From Doryteuthis pealeii (taxonomy: Eukaryota > Mollusca > Cephalopoda > Myopsida > Loliginidae): 64,000 bases of DNA. The stretch spans positions 97,031,824-97,095,823 of the forward strand of contig CM042138.1 in NCBI GenBank assembly GCA_023376005.1, in the 5' to 3' direction. Positions within the stretch are counted from its first letter, which is position 1. Every line of letters begins with the position of its first letter. The notes under the pieces are model-generated. The model was given only the letters and a program-made list of their open reading frames with translations. It did not search any database and had not been told where the DNA came from. Shown here one piece after another: positions 32,472-43,799 of this stretch. The position numbers were made by a program, and so were the translations under genes.

Positions 32472-33126
32472 CTAGCAAATATATGCACCCTCCGGGTGCA
32501 AGTATTTAAGTTTTGATGTAATAAAATATTGTATTAAATTAGAAAGGCTAATGAAACTAAATAAGAATACAGATAAAAAGATTTGAAACAGAGGGAGTAT
32601 AATAAAAGATTTGAAACAGAGGGAGTATAATAAAAAATGGAACAACTGAAACTTACTCTTCCATCACTCTCGTCTTTCATTGTTATTTTTTCTAATTTAA
32701 GTATTTAGTTATAAGAGGAAGTAAAGAATAAAATGACAGTTATTTCATCTTGTTAATGGATTTCATTTAAGATTCATTGAAGAGATTTTTGCTTATATTC
32801 ATTAAAATAAAACCAAACAGTTAGAAATTAATAATACTAAGCACATATTTATTGAATTCGATCTTTTAATATTAATATGCAAATTAGCCTTCCTGTTCAC
32901 ACTGTAAACCGCTATTTTGTTGTATATATAAATATAATTGCATGTTGTCAGTATGTAGACATAGTTAACAGTATTAATAATGTATGACAATTTTATTAAT
33001 AATTGAGGTTTAGATAAAAATAAAATCATGGAGAATGTGATGTCAATAACTAAGAGAATTGTGACTTGAGTAGGAATATAGTTTCGGTTACAGACAGAAA
33101 AACACACAATCTCCATTATAATAAGA
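32472..33126 (-). mobile_element. non-autonomous Helitron, 655 bp
   Basis: Minus strand starts A|TCTTATTATAATGGAG and ends in the hairpin TGCACCCGGAGGGTGCA, ATATATTTG, CTAG|T. Collinear with 25523-26136 but carries a direct duplication of AGATTTGAAACAGAGGGAGT (about 32580-32635) absent from the other copy. Confidence 0.88.
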
Positions 33127-33639
33127 TGAGTTTAAAAAATAAAAGCAATTGGTAATTTGCTTGAAGCATTGTTAAGTATGTTATAATATATCAATATTTT
33201 GAAGGCCAATACAATGCGTATGAAAAATAAAAACAAAAAGATGTTATTTTTGTCTTATCGATTTCGAAGCATAAACTTCATCATCAGAGTTTGTATCAGA
33301 AATGGACGTGCTTATGTTTTTCTTTGTGTGGTTATAATTTCTCTTCTTATTTCTAGTTTAAAAAAATGTTTTTTTAAAATGAGGGGAAAAAAAAAGACTA
33401 AATACCTCACAAGAATGAATAAAACAAACATCTTTGGCATAAAATAACCTAAGAGTTGACATGCTGTAAAATCGAATCAAACAACCAGTACATCTTATAT
33501 GGGTTCCAGTATTTCAAGCAATTATATGGTTTCAAGTAACTAATTATAATTATCCTTTGTAAACAATTGTAGATTCAAGTAACTATTCTTAATATGAATA
33601 ATTTACACAGAGTTAGATAGTTTCAAGTATTACTCATAC

Positions 33640-33830
33640 TAATACTTTCCTAAAAATATCTATTTGACCTGACTGGTACTACCATTCTGGGTCATAGTGT
33701 GACATGGGGATAATTGGAACAAAGGGGTATTCCATGCTCCTCAGAACTTCAGATGTAGTTTTGTGTCAAGGCACCATTTTTGGAGAGTTCTTACACAGTC
33801 TGCAAGGGATACAGTTGACATTCTTTTTTT
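33640..33830 (+). repeat. C-family repeat
   Basis: CTGACTGGTACTACCATTCT, CTCAGAACTTCAGATGTAGT, diverged. Confidence 0.65.
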
Positions 33831-33849
33831 TTGCTCACGGTCATATCGA

Positions 33850-34020
33850 AAGCGAATAATTTTAAACATATCTATTTGTCCATCAATGGGACCCTCAAAG
33901 GTACTACCATTTCGGCCAGAGAGGACCTGGGAGTAATGGCGATGATGAGGTTTTCCACTCTCCCCAAATCTCCAGAACTGGAGCCTTGCCATCTGATGTA
34001 GTTTAGTATCATACTTTTGT
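33850..34020 (+). repeat. C-family repeat
   Basis: CATCAATGGGACCCTCAAAG, CTCCAGAACTGGAGCCTTGC, GATGTAGTTTAGTATCATAC. Confidence 0.7.
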
Positions 34021-34289
34021 GTCGTGGGTAAAGGCGGCCAATTACTCACACACAAAGAGAAGAGTAGTCAAATACTTGGTTATAGTATATTTATTCGATC
34101 AGAAATTCATATACATACTAACTCCCCGTTTGTTGTCCGACAGCTAATTTATAAGATGGATGCAACCATTCTTATTTATGAAGGATATGCATACATATGT
34201 AAGCAAATAAGTGTGGCACCAACCATTTGGGTCTTGCAAACTAATATATTAGTACAATGGAAGTATTTGTGGTAAAATGTTTTTTGTTA

Positions 34290-34545
34290 TAGAAAATAGG
34301 CATTCCAACAAAAGTTCAAATCCTAGATGAGGCTGTTTGCATTTTACATAACACTAATACTATTGGGAAAAGTATGATCCAATTATTCTCCTTCCAGCTA
34401 TGGGTAAATAATAAGGCAGGCTAGGCTCTTTAACTGTGTTATGGTAATCGGTCTTTGAGAAGGAAAACTCTGAATCCAAACTTGTTAAACTGTTTAAAAT
34501 TGACATCCTGCTTGTGCAGAGTGCTTGGGTAAATACATTTTAGTA
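34290..34545 (+). mobile_element. SINE-B copy, body and tail
   Basis: AAAGTTCAAATCCTAGATGA (B box), GAGGCTGTTTGCATTTTACA, TCCAGCTATGGGTAAATAAT, CCAAACTTGTTAAACTG and the tail TTGGGTAAATACAT. Confidence 0.87.
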
Positions 34546-34599
34546 CAGGAAAAATTATCTACACTGAGTGATCCATTATCTTGGCCTTGTACCAGATGG

Positions 34600-34727
34600 A
34601 GATAAGTTTGGTAAAAACCTACTGTAGTTTGATGATTAGCAAGCACTTCAGACAAATTTAGTTTGGTTCTTCAATAAGCCCTCCCCACTGTTATGGCCTT
34701 GTGCCATACTAAACAATGCTTAACAAA
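34600..34727 (+). mobile_element. SINE-E fragment, eroded
   Basis: TTGATGATTAGCAAGCA, ATGGCCTTGTGCCATACTAA, ACAATGCTTAACAAATC. Confidence 0.6.
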
Positions 34728-35245
34728 TCTATATATAAAGTTGTAACTACTGTGTTTGTTCTCAAACTCCTCCTAGGATTTTTGGAAACAGACCCCCATA
34801 ACCACAGATATTCTGAAACTACATTACCCAGGGTAATTGGATAAGTATATTTCTTTTTGATCAAATGGGGTCCCTGAGGGGGGGGGATAACCCCACTGAA
34901 AAATTTCTTCCCTTAGATTTATATGAAATTTAAACCATAGGCAAAATGACAAGATATGATGCCTATTCAGCAAATTTCAATAATATTAAGACACCCTAAC
35001 GGGGGTTAAACCCTCTATAGTGAAAATTTTGGAAGCCTATATCTGGAGTATTGGAACCTCTATAATCACTAGATTTTTCTATTAATTAAATGAAAATCAA
35101 CAAAAAATTACCTCCCTTTTATAGTAACATTTGGCTAATTTAGACATTTTATCTATGGCAAAACATCACTAGAATTATGGCAATAAAGATTATTAGCTAA
35201 CTAACTTAAAAGCTGCTTTATAGGGCAGCAATAAAGCTAGAAAAA
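34728..35245 (+). mobile_element. possible second Helitron type
   Basis: Begins A|TCTATATATAAAGTTGTAAC. Near 35217-35242 GCTTTAT...ATAAAGC forms a hairpin followed by TAG (CTAG), but the next base is A instead of T and the spacing is wrong. Only the 5' end is convincing. Confidence 0.35.
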
Positions 35246-35714
35246 GTGTATATATAGTAAATCTAACTGTGTTTATATAAAGAGAGAAGTTTTGATGCAT
35301 TTGTCCATTAGCAGGATCTGCTGCTACTACTGCCATTTTTGTTGTTGTTTTGTTTTGTTGAGCATGCTCAGACAGTGACTCAGTGTCTCACTCTTCCACC
35401 AGGGGGAGTTACTTTCCAAGGAGATGCAGCATTTTATGATTAGAGTGAGAGAACATTTTTGAAAATGAAAGCAATAAGCGTGAAAATGATGCAGCCAAAA
35501 TGGGGGGATGGGAGAAAGAAATGCAGAACAGATGCAAAGATGGGTAAAGGGAGAAGATTAGAATAATAATAAAAAAAAACTTTGTTCTTATTATACCACA
35601 GAATTACTTTGATTTTTTTTGTCTTCTTTTACAATCATTATTTATTGTTGTATTAAGAGGTTTTTTGATATTCCTAGACACAAACAAAATTGTTTACACA
35701 TGGTTGAATTTTTT

Positions 35715-35729
<15 letters not shown>

Positions 35730-35745
<16 letters not shown>

Positions 35746-35747
35746 GA
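35730..35747 (+). repeat. (A)n-rich patch
   Basis: A-run continuing as A-rich DNA to about 35815. Confidence 0.85.
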
Positions 35748-36084
35748 AAAATTAAAAACTTTTGAAAAGAAAACAGTAAAAAGGAAGTAAAAAAGAAAAA
35801 AAAAAAACAACAAAAGAATCTCTTGGACATATTCTAATATAAATAAAACTTACTTCAATGAATTCTGCATTGAAATCATACATCAATGAATTCTGCATTG
35901 AAAATAAGGATTATAAAGAAATAGAAGGTTGATTTCCAGCACAAATATTTTCCATTTTCAAAACAAAAAAAAAATTCTATACTTCTTTTGAAGTGTTTGT
36001 TTTTCCCTAATTCAGAAAATGTTGGCAAAATATAAAACAAAAAACAACCAAAAACTTCTTCAGTATCAACCTTGTCTCACAGAT

Positions 36085-36320
36085 CCATTACTACTGAATA
36101 GTGAGTTCGATCCTCACTTGATGCCCCATAGTTCTGACATTGGGTCACATCCTAGCCATGGTGAATGGGTTGGGTAAAAAGAGGCATCCAATTGGGGGTG
36201 TAATTGTTAGCAAGGTATTCTTACAGATCCATTACTACTGAATAGTGAGTTCGATACTCACTGGGTGCCCAATACTTGTATTACATCTTACTCACAGGAA
36301 AATGAGTTGGGTAAATACCT
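36085..36320 (+). mobile_element. two SINE-E heads in tandem
   Basis: CAGATCCATTACTACTGAAT and AGTGAGTTCGAT[CA]CTCACT occur at about 36079-36125 and 36223-36268; each is followed by a TGCC(C)xATAxTT link. Local duplication of about 145 bp. Confidence 0.78.
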
Positions 36321-37044
36321 ACTATAAGACAATTTACTGTATCATTTTGGTTGAAGAATTGGTGATAGACAATCTTGGGATGAAGAATTATCAATGGACT
36401 GCAACATTACTTTGCTCTGTGATAAGATGCATTATTGACCTTAAAATGATTCCATCATCACCAAACCAATTTTCTATCATTAAAATGAGAAAATTATCCA
36501 GGATTTTAATATCCACGTCTACATTGATTGTTGAGATAATGATAATCATCTTTCTTGGTTGTTTAAATGACATTGCAACCCCATGTAATTAAGGACTATG
36601 GGGGAAATTTAATTGTTTTATTCACGCAGTCATCTTTATATGTTTCATTTGAATAGCACCAGAAAAAAAAGTTCCAGCATAAACACCTTGGTTAATTCAG
36701 GTTCTTGAATCATCACAGAGCATCACTTTCATCCAATTGTCCACACATCATAATTATTTCTTTTTAGCCCACTTTAACTTTATTTCCTTCTGTTTGTGGT
36801 GTTAGTTCTGGTTTGTGATTGGCTTTTCTCTATGTAAATCCCATTACATTTAGCTGATTTCTTACAATTGTTACAAACATTGACTTTTATTTCAACCTAT
36901 TCTTTTTATTTGTTTAGAGGTATATTTTCTATTCTTAATACAAAGTAAGCCAGTTTGAACTCCAGTTTATTACATTCACTTTTGGAATAATGCCCTTGGG
37001 AATGATATGAGCCCCCTCATTGATGAGCCTGTTCTGTACTCAGA

Positions 37045-37190
37045 TGGTTGATGATTTAGAAACAGCAGGTACTGTAAACAGCCGGAGGTCTTTGGGTTAA
37101 ACTAAGCTAAGCTTAATAAATAACTATTAGAGAAATGTCCAAAGTTAAGCAGTGATGAACCTGTTTAGATTGTTAAATTTGTCATACACA
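37045..37190 (+). mobile_element. SINE-E with partial 5S-like segment
   Basis: ACAGCAGGTACTGTAAACAG, CTAAGCTAAGCTTAATAAAT, then CCAAAGTTAAGCAGTGATGA ACCTGTTTAG, matching the central 5S-like block. Confidence 0.75.
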
Positions 37191-37779
37191 TCTTTGAATG
37201 GGCCTCACCTGCACAGAAATTAAGATATAAAACTAGGAAACACTAATTCAGCTTTCTAAAAAGTAGCTCTTCTTTCTGGGTAAGGGTTAGAACCTTTTGG
37301 TCAACCCTCATAACTAGCAGATTAAAGGGTAGTGTAATATTTTCATACATTTTCATGCTGGTAGATATTGAAGATAATAATGCAAAACATTCAAATGTTT
37401 AACTGATTATAATTCTCAAAGGTGTATGAATATATAATCAAGTGAATCAATAAGTTCATAACCTGACAAAGTTTTCAGATGAATTTTGAATTGAAATTTT
37501 TATTTTATAATGTACAATTTATATAATTTAATATTTACCAAATGCCTTGACAGGGAAACGGATTCTAAAATTAATATTTGTCATACAAAAATTTTGGAAT
37601 TATCAAATTGATTTGTATCAGTTTATATGACTTCAAATGCCAAGGGGTTAGAGAATTGCATTCAACATACATTCATATCTACATTTTTTGTTTCTTAAGA
37701 GTTTTTTTTGCCCATGGTCCAATTGAATACAAATAATTTTTGAACAGTTCTATTTGATCCACAGATCTAGCAGGTACTA

Positions 37780-38130
37780 CCACTATGGTTTTGGTTTCTT
37801 TGTTTAATGGCATATCAACCTTTGTGGGCTATTTAATGCCAAAGCCATCCTTGTAGAAGAACAGTAGTGGTACTATTCAACCCATAGCTGGTAGGAGTAG
37901 GGGTTCAGTAGCCTGAAAGTGAATGTAATTGTGGGACTGGAGTTTGGACTCTCTTACTACAATGTTGCTGTCCAGTATTATAACCACTGTGCTATGGGGA
38001 CTCCCCCAAACTACCACTTTAGGTCAGAGTAGACATGAGAGTAATAGCAATGAGTGGATACTCCTCAATCCTTAGATATTCAGAATTGGAGCCTAAAATT
38101 TGAGTTTAGTGTCATACCCAACACACCTTT
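37780..38130 (+). repeat. C-related repeat, composite
   Basis: ATGGCATATCAACCTTTGTG, AGAACAGTAGTGGTACTATT, then a second C segment from CTACCACTTTAGGTCAGAGT to GAGTTTAGTGTCATACCCAA. Confidence 0.68.
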
Positions 38131-38132
38131 TT

Positions 38133-38479
38133 TTTTGGGGGTGGGACACATAACCTAGTGGATAAAGGAGTTAGGTTAAGACAGTTCTAAGTGACAGTTA
38201 TCTCTAGACTGCAGGTTCAATCCTAGTCAGGGGCAGCAGCAACATAGATTAATAACACAGCTTAACACCTGTACCCTAGCTATGGTTAGCGGAATGAGAA
38301 CAGGATACCCACGTGGACTGAATAAAGGGTTAGGTTCAAAGTTCCGTGATGGCTCCCAATTATGACAAGAAGGTTCCCGAGTCTGACAAGAAATACCTGA
38401 AGAAGGTCAGAGGGCACACCAAAACGTTGTACAGATAACAATGAAGATGAGGACAATAGTCCGAACAATAAATATAATA
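38133..38479 (+). mobile_element. SINE-F copy (tRNA-Leu/Ser-like head)
   Basis: Head GGACACATAACCTAGTGGAT, body AAGACAGTTCTAAGTGACAG, B box GGTTCAATCCTAGTCAGG, then GTTCCGTGATGGCTCCCAAT, AAATACCTGAAGAAGG and the tail AACAATGAAGATGAGGACAA TAGTCCGAA. Confidence 0.85.
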
Positions 38480-38639
38480 CTATTTTTTTTTACAATTTCC
38501 TAAAAGAGGAAAGTGATTGAAATATCGGTCACTTAATGATTGTTAGAAACTTTCTTGAAACCACCTTGGAATTTCTGCTCTATTCCAGTCACTTTTTTCT
38601 TTTTTTAATTTTTTTTATTTCCTGCCTATGTAATTAGTG

Positions 38640-38965
38640 AGTAAATAACTGCTTATAGTTAAGTCAAGTAAAAGGCACCAGTTTCCACCAGATCACTGAC
38701 TTTAATCAGCAATGAGCTTGCTCTTCTATTTTCATTAATGATTACCTAGTCCAAACCCGTAAGTACTTGGTAACATACGGTAAGCAACCCAAGCCCTGTG
38801 TGCCAGACTAAGCAAAGATTAGAAATAACTATTATAAAGCCATAGGAAGTTAAGCATCAATGAACCTGTTCAGTACTTAGACCATTTAGTAACAGCTGGT
38901 ATTGTAAGTAACCTGAAGCCTGTGTAGTAATAGGAAGTTTAGCATTGGTGAGCCTATTCAGTACT
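38640..38965 (+). mobile_element. 5S-like segments of SINE-E, several partial units
   Basis: GGCACCAGTTTCCACCAGAT (box-A region) at about 38676; GGAAGTTAAGCATCAATGAA CCTGTTCAGTACTTAG at 38847; GGAAGTTTAGCATTGGTGAG CCTATTCAGTACTTGG at 38932. These look like broken tandem copies. Confidence 0.7.
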
Positions 38966-39027
38966 TGGTTGTTTGGTGTTTAATGGCACATCAACCCTTG
39001 TGGGTTATTAAAATCAAATCATCAAAA

Positions 39028-39191
39028 GGGCTGGTTTAGTCGGTGGAGTGTCCGACTAGGAACCACAAGGTTCCTGGTTCAATACCAGCCATAGCCAACT
39101 CACCGTATGAGTAGCACAGGGATTTGTGCAGTAAAGTAAGGAGCTGATGGTAGGTGTGATACTGACTTTAGGCCACCCTCACGACTTTACT
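39028..39191 (+). mobile_element. SINE-A copy with internal deletion
   Basis: Head GGGCTGGTTTAGTCGGTGGA, GGTTCCTGGTTCAATACCAG, body to GGTAGGTGTGATACT, then directly GACTTTAGGCCACCC and CACGACTTTACT. About 70 bp missing. Confidence 0.87.
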
Positions 39192-39559
39192 CATGTGTAT
39201 TGATAAAAATTGATGAAAATAATGTTAGAATTTTCATTATACTCTTGTGTATTAATTGGTAGAAATAATTATGTTAGTTGGTTGTTTTTTTTTGTTTAAT
39301 GGCATATCAATCCATGTAGGCTATTTAATGCCAAATCGTTTTTTTTTAAATATATGATTGGTAAGCGATTAATTTGTTGGTAGATATTTTGGTTTGGTTT
39401 TTAAACTTCCTGTGTATCAATAAACCGGTAGAAATAATTTTCATTAACTTCATGTATATTAATAGATTAGAAGAAATAAACTTCTTGTGTATTAATAAAC
39501 TGGTTGTTGACCCTCAGTCACTGCCTTCTAGTATCTATAAGATAAAAAGGATTGGGTGT

Positions 39560-39830
39560 TTGTTTGCCATAAGAGCAATTTGAAGAATATGGTCAGGACT
39601 TAATCCTATAGGTGACAGGGCTTGACATTAACAGCTGATTGATTGGATTGTCCTCTCTAACCACTCATCTAGCCCAAGTACAGTACAAAGTGGAGAGTTG
39701 CAGTTCTTGTGACTACTTTAGTAACTGGATCATGGATCATTCAGGCATTATGGGTCATCACCTAAGGTCAACAGGTTGCCCCATTGATTGGGGTTGGTCT
39801 TATCCTACAGAAAAGGTGCAGTTGTTACAT
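39560..39830 (+). repeat. D-half of the C/D repeat
   Basis: GGGCTTGACATTAACAGCTG, CTCATCTAGCCCAAGTACAG, GGTCAACAGGTTGCCCCATT. Confidence 0.7.
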
Positions 39831-39936
39831 AATTCATAGATAGTCAATGAATTATGTACGTACATGTAGAGGATATTTTGAATCAAGAGTTTGTTAGATT
39901 TAAAATCAGAGGGAGTTAATTGGGAATTTCCATAAC

Positions 39937-40185
39937 TGTTAGGGTTATGAGTGATTGGTGATGACCCCGACTGACCTTTCTGAAAAGAGCGCCATTAGAG
40001 GCATGAGAATTAGTTTAGTCAGATGTGACGAAAAATACAGAGTGAGCGGATGCATAGGCGCTCACTCTGAGAGTCGCTCTTGATCCCCTAGGTTGTTGAA
40101 ATAAAGCTTTATAAGAAAAACAACAAGTCTTGTTGAGTTAATTTGAATAAGAAATGACATCTATAATAATTTTCTATTTTATCAC
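39937..40185. mobile_element. possible LTR-like sequence
   Basis: Starts TGTTAGGGTTATGAG, has GC-richer sequence, AATAAA at about 40101 and a GTCTTGTTGAGTTAATTTG end region typical of LTR R/U5. No second copy, no TSD and no clear CA end were found. Confidence 0.35.
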
Positions 40186-40547
40186 CAGCAGCTTATCTCA
40201 TGTAATTATAGTTGACTAACAGGACCTGTTGATATACCACAGTATGATAACTTAATAATTACAACATTTGATTTGTTTACTTAAGAGCTATTGCAAAATA
40301 GTTCAATATGTAAAAAAATACAATAATCTTGATTTAACTCTCTCTCACTCTTTTCTTTCCTTTTTTCATCTTTTCATTATGTTCAATTGAAACAGATTAG
40401 CATTATCACTTCAGTGTGGTCACTCCCTCTCTCTTTCTTTCCCCATCTCTTTCTTTATTTCTTTCTGATTAATATTTTTTCTGTGTAGTATTCTTTTTTC
40501 TTCCCTTTCTTTAGAATAAAAACGGAATGGTCCATTCTTTAGCTGAG

Positions 40548-40720
40548 GTGACGACACACTTAAGAAATAAAAATTTGGCGGTTAAGCGACACCAGATAAT
40601 CAGGATCTACATTTTTGCATTTCATCTCGGATGATTTGGAGAATTTAATTTTTAACCAGAGGGTGTAGTAGCAAGATATTAATGGTCGGAAACTTAAGGA
40701 CTACGAGTATTAATATATAG
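40548..40720 (+). repeat. J-family interspersed repeat
   Basis: Second copy of the 2105-2275 sequence (CACCAGATAATCAGGATCTA). Confidence 0.7.
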
Positions 40721-41139
40721 ATTAGATTGAAGTTATATCTTGGTTGTGATGGATGGGGGTGGGGGTGGGGGTCAACAAGACTCTCAGACCACCCTGTAGA
40801 AAAGGTACATACTATTAAACCAACCCCAGCAGCATAGCAACATCTATGTAGCAACAATGTGTTTTGAAAGTGGTGATTTATTTTTGTGATTTTTCATCAA
40901 TAAAACATTAAATTACGCTACCATGACAACGAAGCATAGATTTGTAAATCCACTGGAGGCTGTGCAGTCCATTCTTGACTGGATGACATGTTTGGATTGG
41001 GGGAAATATAGATGCATTTAATTTCACTCATGATTGGCGTAGACAGCAGGCCAAATGCGTATACTGTTGATAGGAATGCATATTATACAATTTTATTGGA
41101 TTTAGTTTCCACAGAAACAAATAAAACCAGGTACTCTAA

Positions 41140-41635
41140 TTATTTTATCAGTCATATGGAAATCTGATCTCACTGACGAGTTAAAATGACAATTCCTCCA
41201 AGCTGTGGTTGTATCAGTACTGCTGTATGGCTGCACCACTTGGACCCTAACCAAGTGCCTGGAGAATAAACTAGATGGGAGCTGCACAAGAATGCTGCAT
41301 GTGATCTTGAACAAGTCGTAGAAACAGCACCCCACAAGGAAGCAGCTATACGGCCATCTGCCCCCTATCTCATAAACCATCTGAGTGAGACAGACAAGAC
41401 ATGCTGGATATTGCTGGAGAAGCAAGGACAAACTCATAAGCGACATTCACCTGTGGAAGCCAACACATGGACATGCTAATGTGGGTCACCCAGCAAGGAC
41501 CTATATTGCAAAGACACTGGATGCTGCACAGAGGACCTCCCTGGGACAATGAATGATAGAGAAGGTTGGCGAGAGATTGTTGTGGATATTGTGCTAATTG
41601 CACGACATGATGATGATGATGATGATGATAATAAA
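41140..41635 (+). mobile_element. LINE remnant: RT ORF C-terminus and (GATGAT)n tail
   Basis: Plus-strand DNA encodes, with stops, the same segment as the 15.5-kb LINE: VVVSVLLYGCTTWTLTKCLE, then a broken HKEAAIRPSAPYLINHLSET-like stretch in a shifted frame and KPTHGHANVGHPARTYIAKT. It ends in (GATGAT)n at 41609-41629. Two copies of one LINE lineage, in opposite orientation within the window. Confidence 0.83.
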
Positions 41636-41702
41636 ATGTGCTATTTTTCCAGATTTTTCAGCCTAAAAATTAGGTGTATGTATCATACACAAGAGCTATC
41701 TA

Positions 41703-42670
41703 CAGGGGTATCTTGACTTACAAGTGCGCAAACTTATGAATTTTCCGAGTTACAAGCTGTCACTCAGTCAACTATTTTCTTTGTGTTGAGTATTAAAATT
41801 TGAGGTATGAGTGAGCTTTTGATACACTTATGTTAATAAGTTCGCTAAAAGCATTTAAGATTCTAAATTTATTACACCAAAGAAAAATATTATCTATGAA
41901 AAAATAAACATTAAAATATATTACAGCACATAATTCATTATATCCTATTTTATTTATAATATTTCTCTGAATGTTTGAGATGAGGCTTGAAGATTAGTAT
42001 TATTAGCGTTATTCGGACTATTGTCCCCATCTTCATTGTTATTTGTACAACGTTTCGGCCGATATACCCTCCAGCCTTCTTCAAATCAAGACATTAGGTT
42101 TATAAGTTCCCAAAATTCACACTCAATTGTCCAATTGGACACATGGCCGAGTGGATCAGGCAGTTAGGTTAAAAGACAGTTCTAAGTGACAGTTATCTCT
42201 GGTTTCCGAGTTCAATCCTGAGTGAAAGCAGTTAGAAAAATAATTAACAACTCCTAGCGGAATGAGAACAGGATACCACCGTGGAATAAATAAAGGGTTA
42301 GGTTCAAAGTTCCGTGATGGCTCCCGAATACGACAAGATTCCCGAGTCCGAGAAGATTCCTGAGTTCGACAAGAAATACCTGAAGAAGGCCGGAGGGTAT
42401 ATTGGATGAAACGTTGTACAAATAACAATGAAGATGGGGACAATAGTCCGAATAACGCTAATAATACTATTTTATTATGTTTCCATACAATATAGTGCTA
42501 TTTTTCTTATTTAAATGATGTAACTAAAAAAATAATTACGGTGCTTTTTGGTGGAAGGCTGGAATGGATTAATGGCATTTTAGTTTATTTCAATGTGGAA
42601 AATTGATTTGAATAATAAGGAAATTGAGTGAGAGTGGAACCAATTGAACTCATAAATCAAGGTACCACTG
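41703..42670 (-). mobile_element. GGTACC-ended TA transposon hosting a SINE-F insertion
   Basis: Left end CAGGGGTATCTTGACTTACA and right end complement CAGTGGTACCTTGATTTATG are inverted, and TA lies at both outer flanks (41701-41702, 42671-42672). The interior is collinear, in reverse, with 52359-53050. Interrupted by 41955-42466. Confidence 0.82.
41955..42466 (+). mobile_element. SINE-F insertion with inverted 5' tail copy, 10-bp TSD
   Basis: Flanked by CTATTTTATT at 41945-41954 and 42467-42476. Its right part is a SINE-F (head GACACATGGCCGAGTGGATC, B box GAGTTCAATCCTGAG, tail). Its left part includes 41995-42082, which is the reverse complement of its own 3' end 42382-42469 over 88 nt with only a few mismatches near the inner side. 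The right arm overlaps the TSD by 3 nt. Confidence 0.85.
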
Positions 42671-42744
42671 TAATTAACTTTTTGTTCGGCCATATGCCTC
42701 ACCATATTCAAGATGGGATAACTGAAAGTAACTTATATCTATAG

Positions 42745-43016
42745 CAGTGATGCTGATAGCTTTTTAATTCAGTGTGTCCTGGAAATTTGTTGGATCCCAA
42801 CTAAAGTTTCTTAATAAATTGTAGAGTTTTTATCTATGAACAACTAAAGCCGTCTAACCCCTACCTTGTACCCCTTACAGTGTAATTCGTTTCCAAGAAA
42901 ATATTGAAATGTATTTACAGTTAGCTGGAAATGGTGAGGTAAGAAAAAACAAAAACTGCATCTTTTTAGATTTTTATGCATCAGTGACGCAGGACGCGTA
43001 CCTATCAGCATCTCTG
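42745..43016 (-). mobile_element. hAT6-like MITE, TSD CTATAG
   Basis: CAGTGATGCTGATAGC...CTATCAGCATCTCTG; flanked by CTATAG at 42739-42744 and 43017-43022. Reverse orientation relative to 3957-4272, 272 bp long with an internal deletion. Confidence 0.92.
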
Positions 43017-43189
43017 CTATAGTATAAACTAATGTATATTTCACCATTACAGAGAAATATTCACTGGAATGTGTGTGTTTATAATATTGTTTCTTCTAAT
43101 GAGATCTTATTTTTGTCACAAGCTTGTTGCATTTTTGTTTGAACATGTTCGTGTGTTTGCTCTCTATAAATATATGTAAATTAAATTGC

Positions 43190-43375
43190 ATGTTGTTATA
43201 TGCCATCAAGTATTCCTACCTAATATAAATAATTTTCCCACAGTAATATAGTTTTAAGTATATTATTTAATACTAAAAATTTATACACGATTAGTATCTA
43301 TTCCTATTCAATAATAATCATTTGTTTGCACAGTTATATAGTTTCAAGTATTTCTGTTTAATACAAATAATGTGT
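43190..43375 (+). repeat. GTTATATGGTTTCAAGTA spaced repeat (diverged part)
   Basis: Older irregular units that grade into the homogeneous 48-bp array that follows. Confidence 0.75.
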
Positions 43376-43665
43376 AGATAGTTATATGGTTTCAAGCATT
43401 CCTATCCAATACTAATAATGTGTAGATCATTATATGGTTTCAAGCATTCCTATCCAATACTAATAATGTGTAGATCATTATATGGTTTCAAGCATTCCTA
43501 TCCAATACTAATAATGTGTAGATCATTATATGGTTTCAAGCATTCCTATCCAATACTAATAATGTGTAGATCATTATATGGTTTCAAGCATTCCTATCCA
43601 ATACTAATAATGTGTAGATCATTATATGGTTTCAAGCATTCCTATCCAATACTAATAATTTTTAA
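43376..43665 (+). repeat. 48-bp tandem repeat, about 6 units
   Basis: Unit: ATATGGTTTCAAGCATTCCT ATCCAATACTAATAATGTGT AGATCATT. Units 2-6 are virtually identical, so the array expanded recently by unequal exchange or slippage. As 48 is divisible by 3, it creates an 80-codon repeat ORF that is not a gene. Confidence 0.95.
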
Positions 43666-43799
43666 ACAAATCTATTTGATCCATAGATGAGACCCTAACA
43701 GGTACTACCACTCCAGGTTAGAGTAGTTGGTTGGTTGATTGTTTTGTTTTACAGCATATCAACCCTCTTTTGGGGTATTTAATGCTGAATCAAGTCATT

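Noticed and set aside
34728..35245. Complete second Helitron
   Set aside because: Only the TC start and AT-rich 5' end fit; the hairpin/CTAG at 35242 has no spacer and is followed by A, not T.
39937..40221. Solo LTR (TGTTAG...CTAACA)
   Set aside because: Flanks ATAAC and GGACC do not match and there is no second copy, so I left it as LTR-like only.
43418..43690. 90-codon frame with a 16-residue repeat
   Set aside because: Product of the 48-bp tandem repeat; no start context, no splice sites and no homologous protein.
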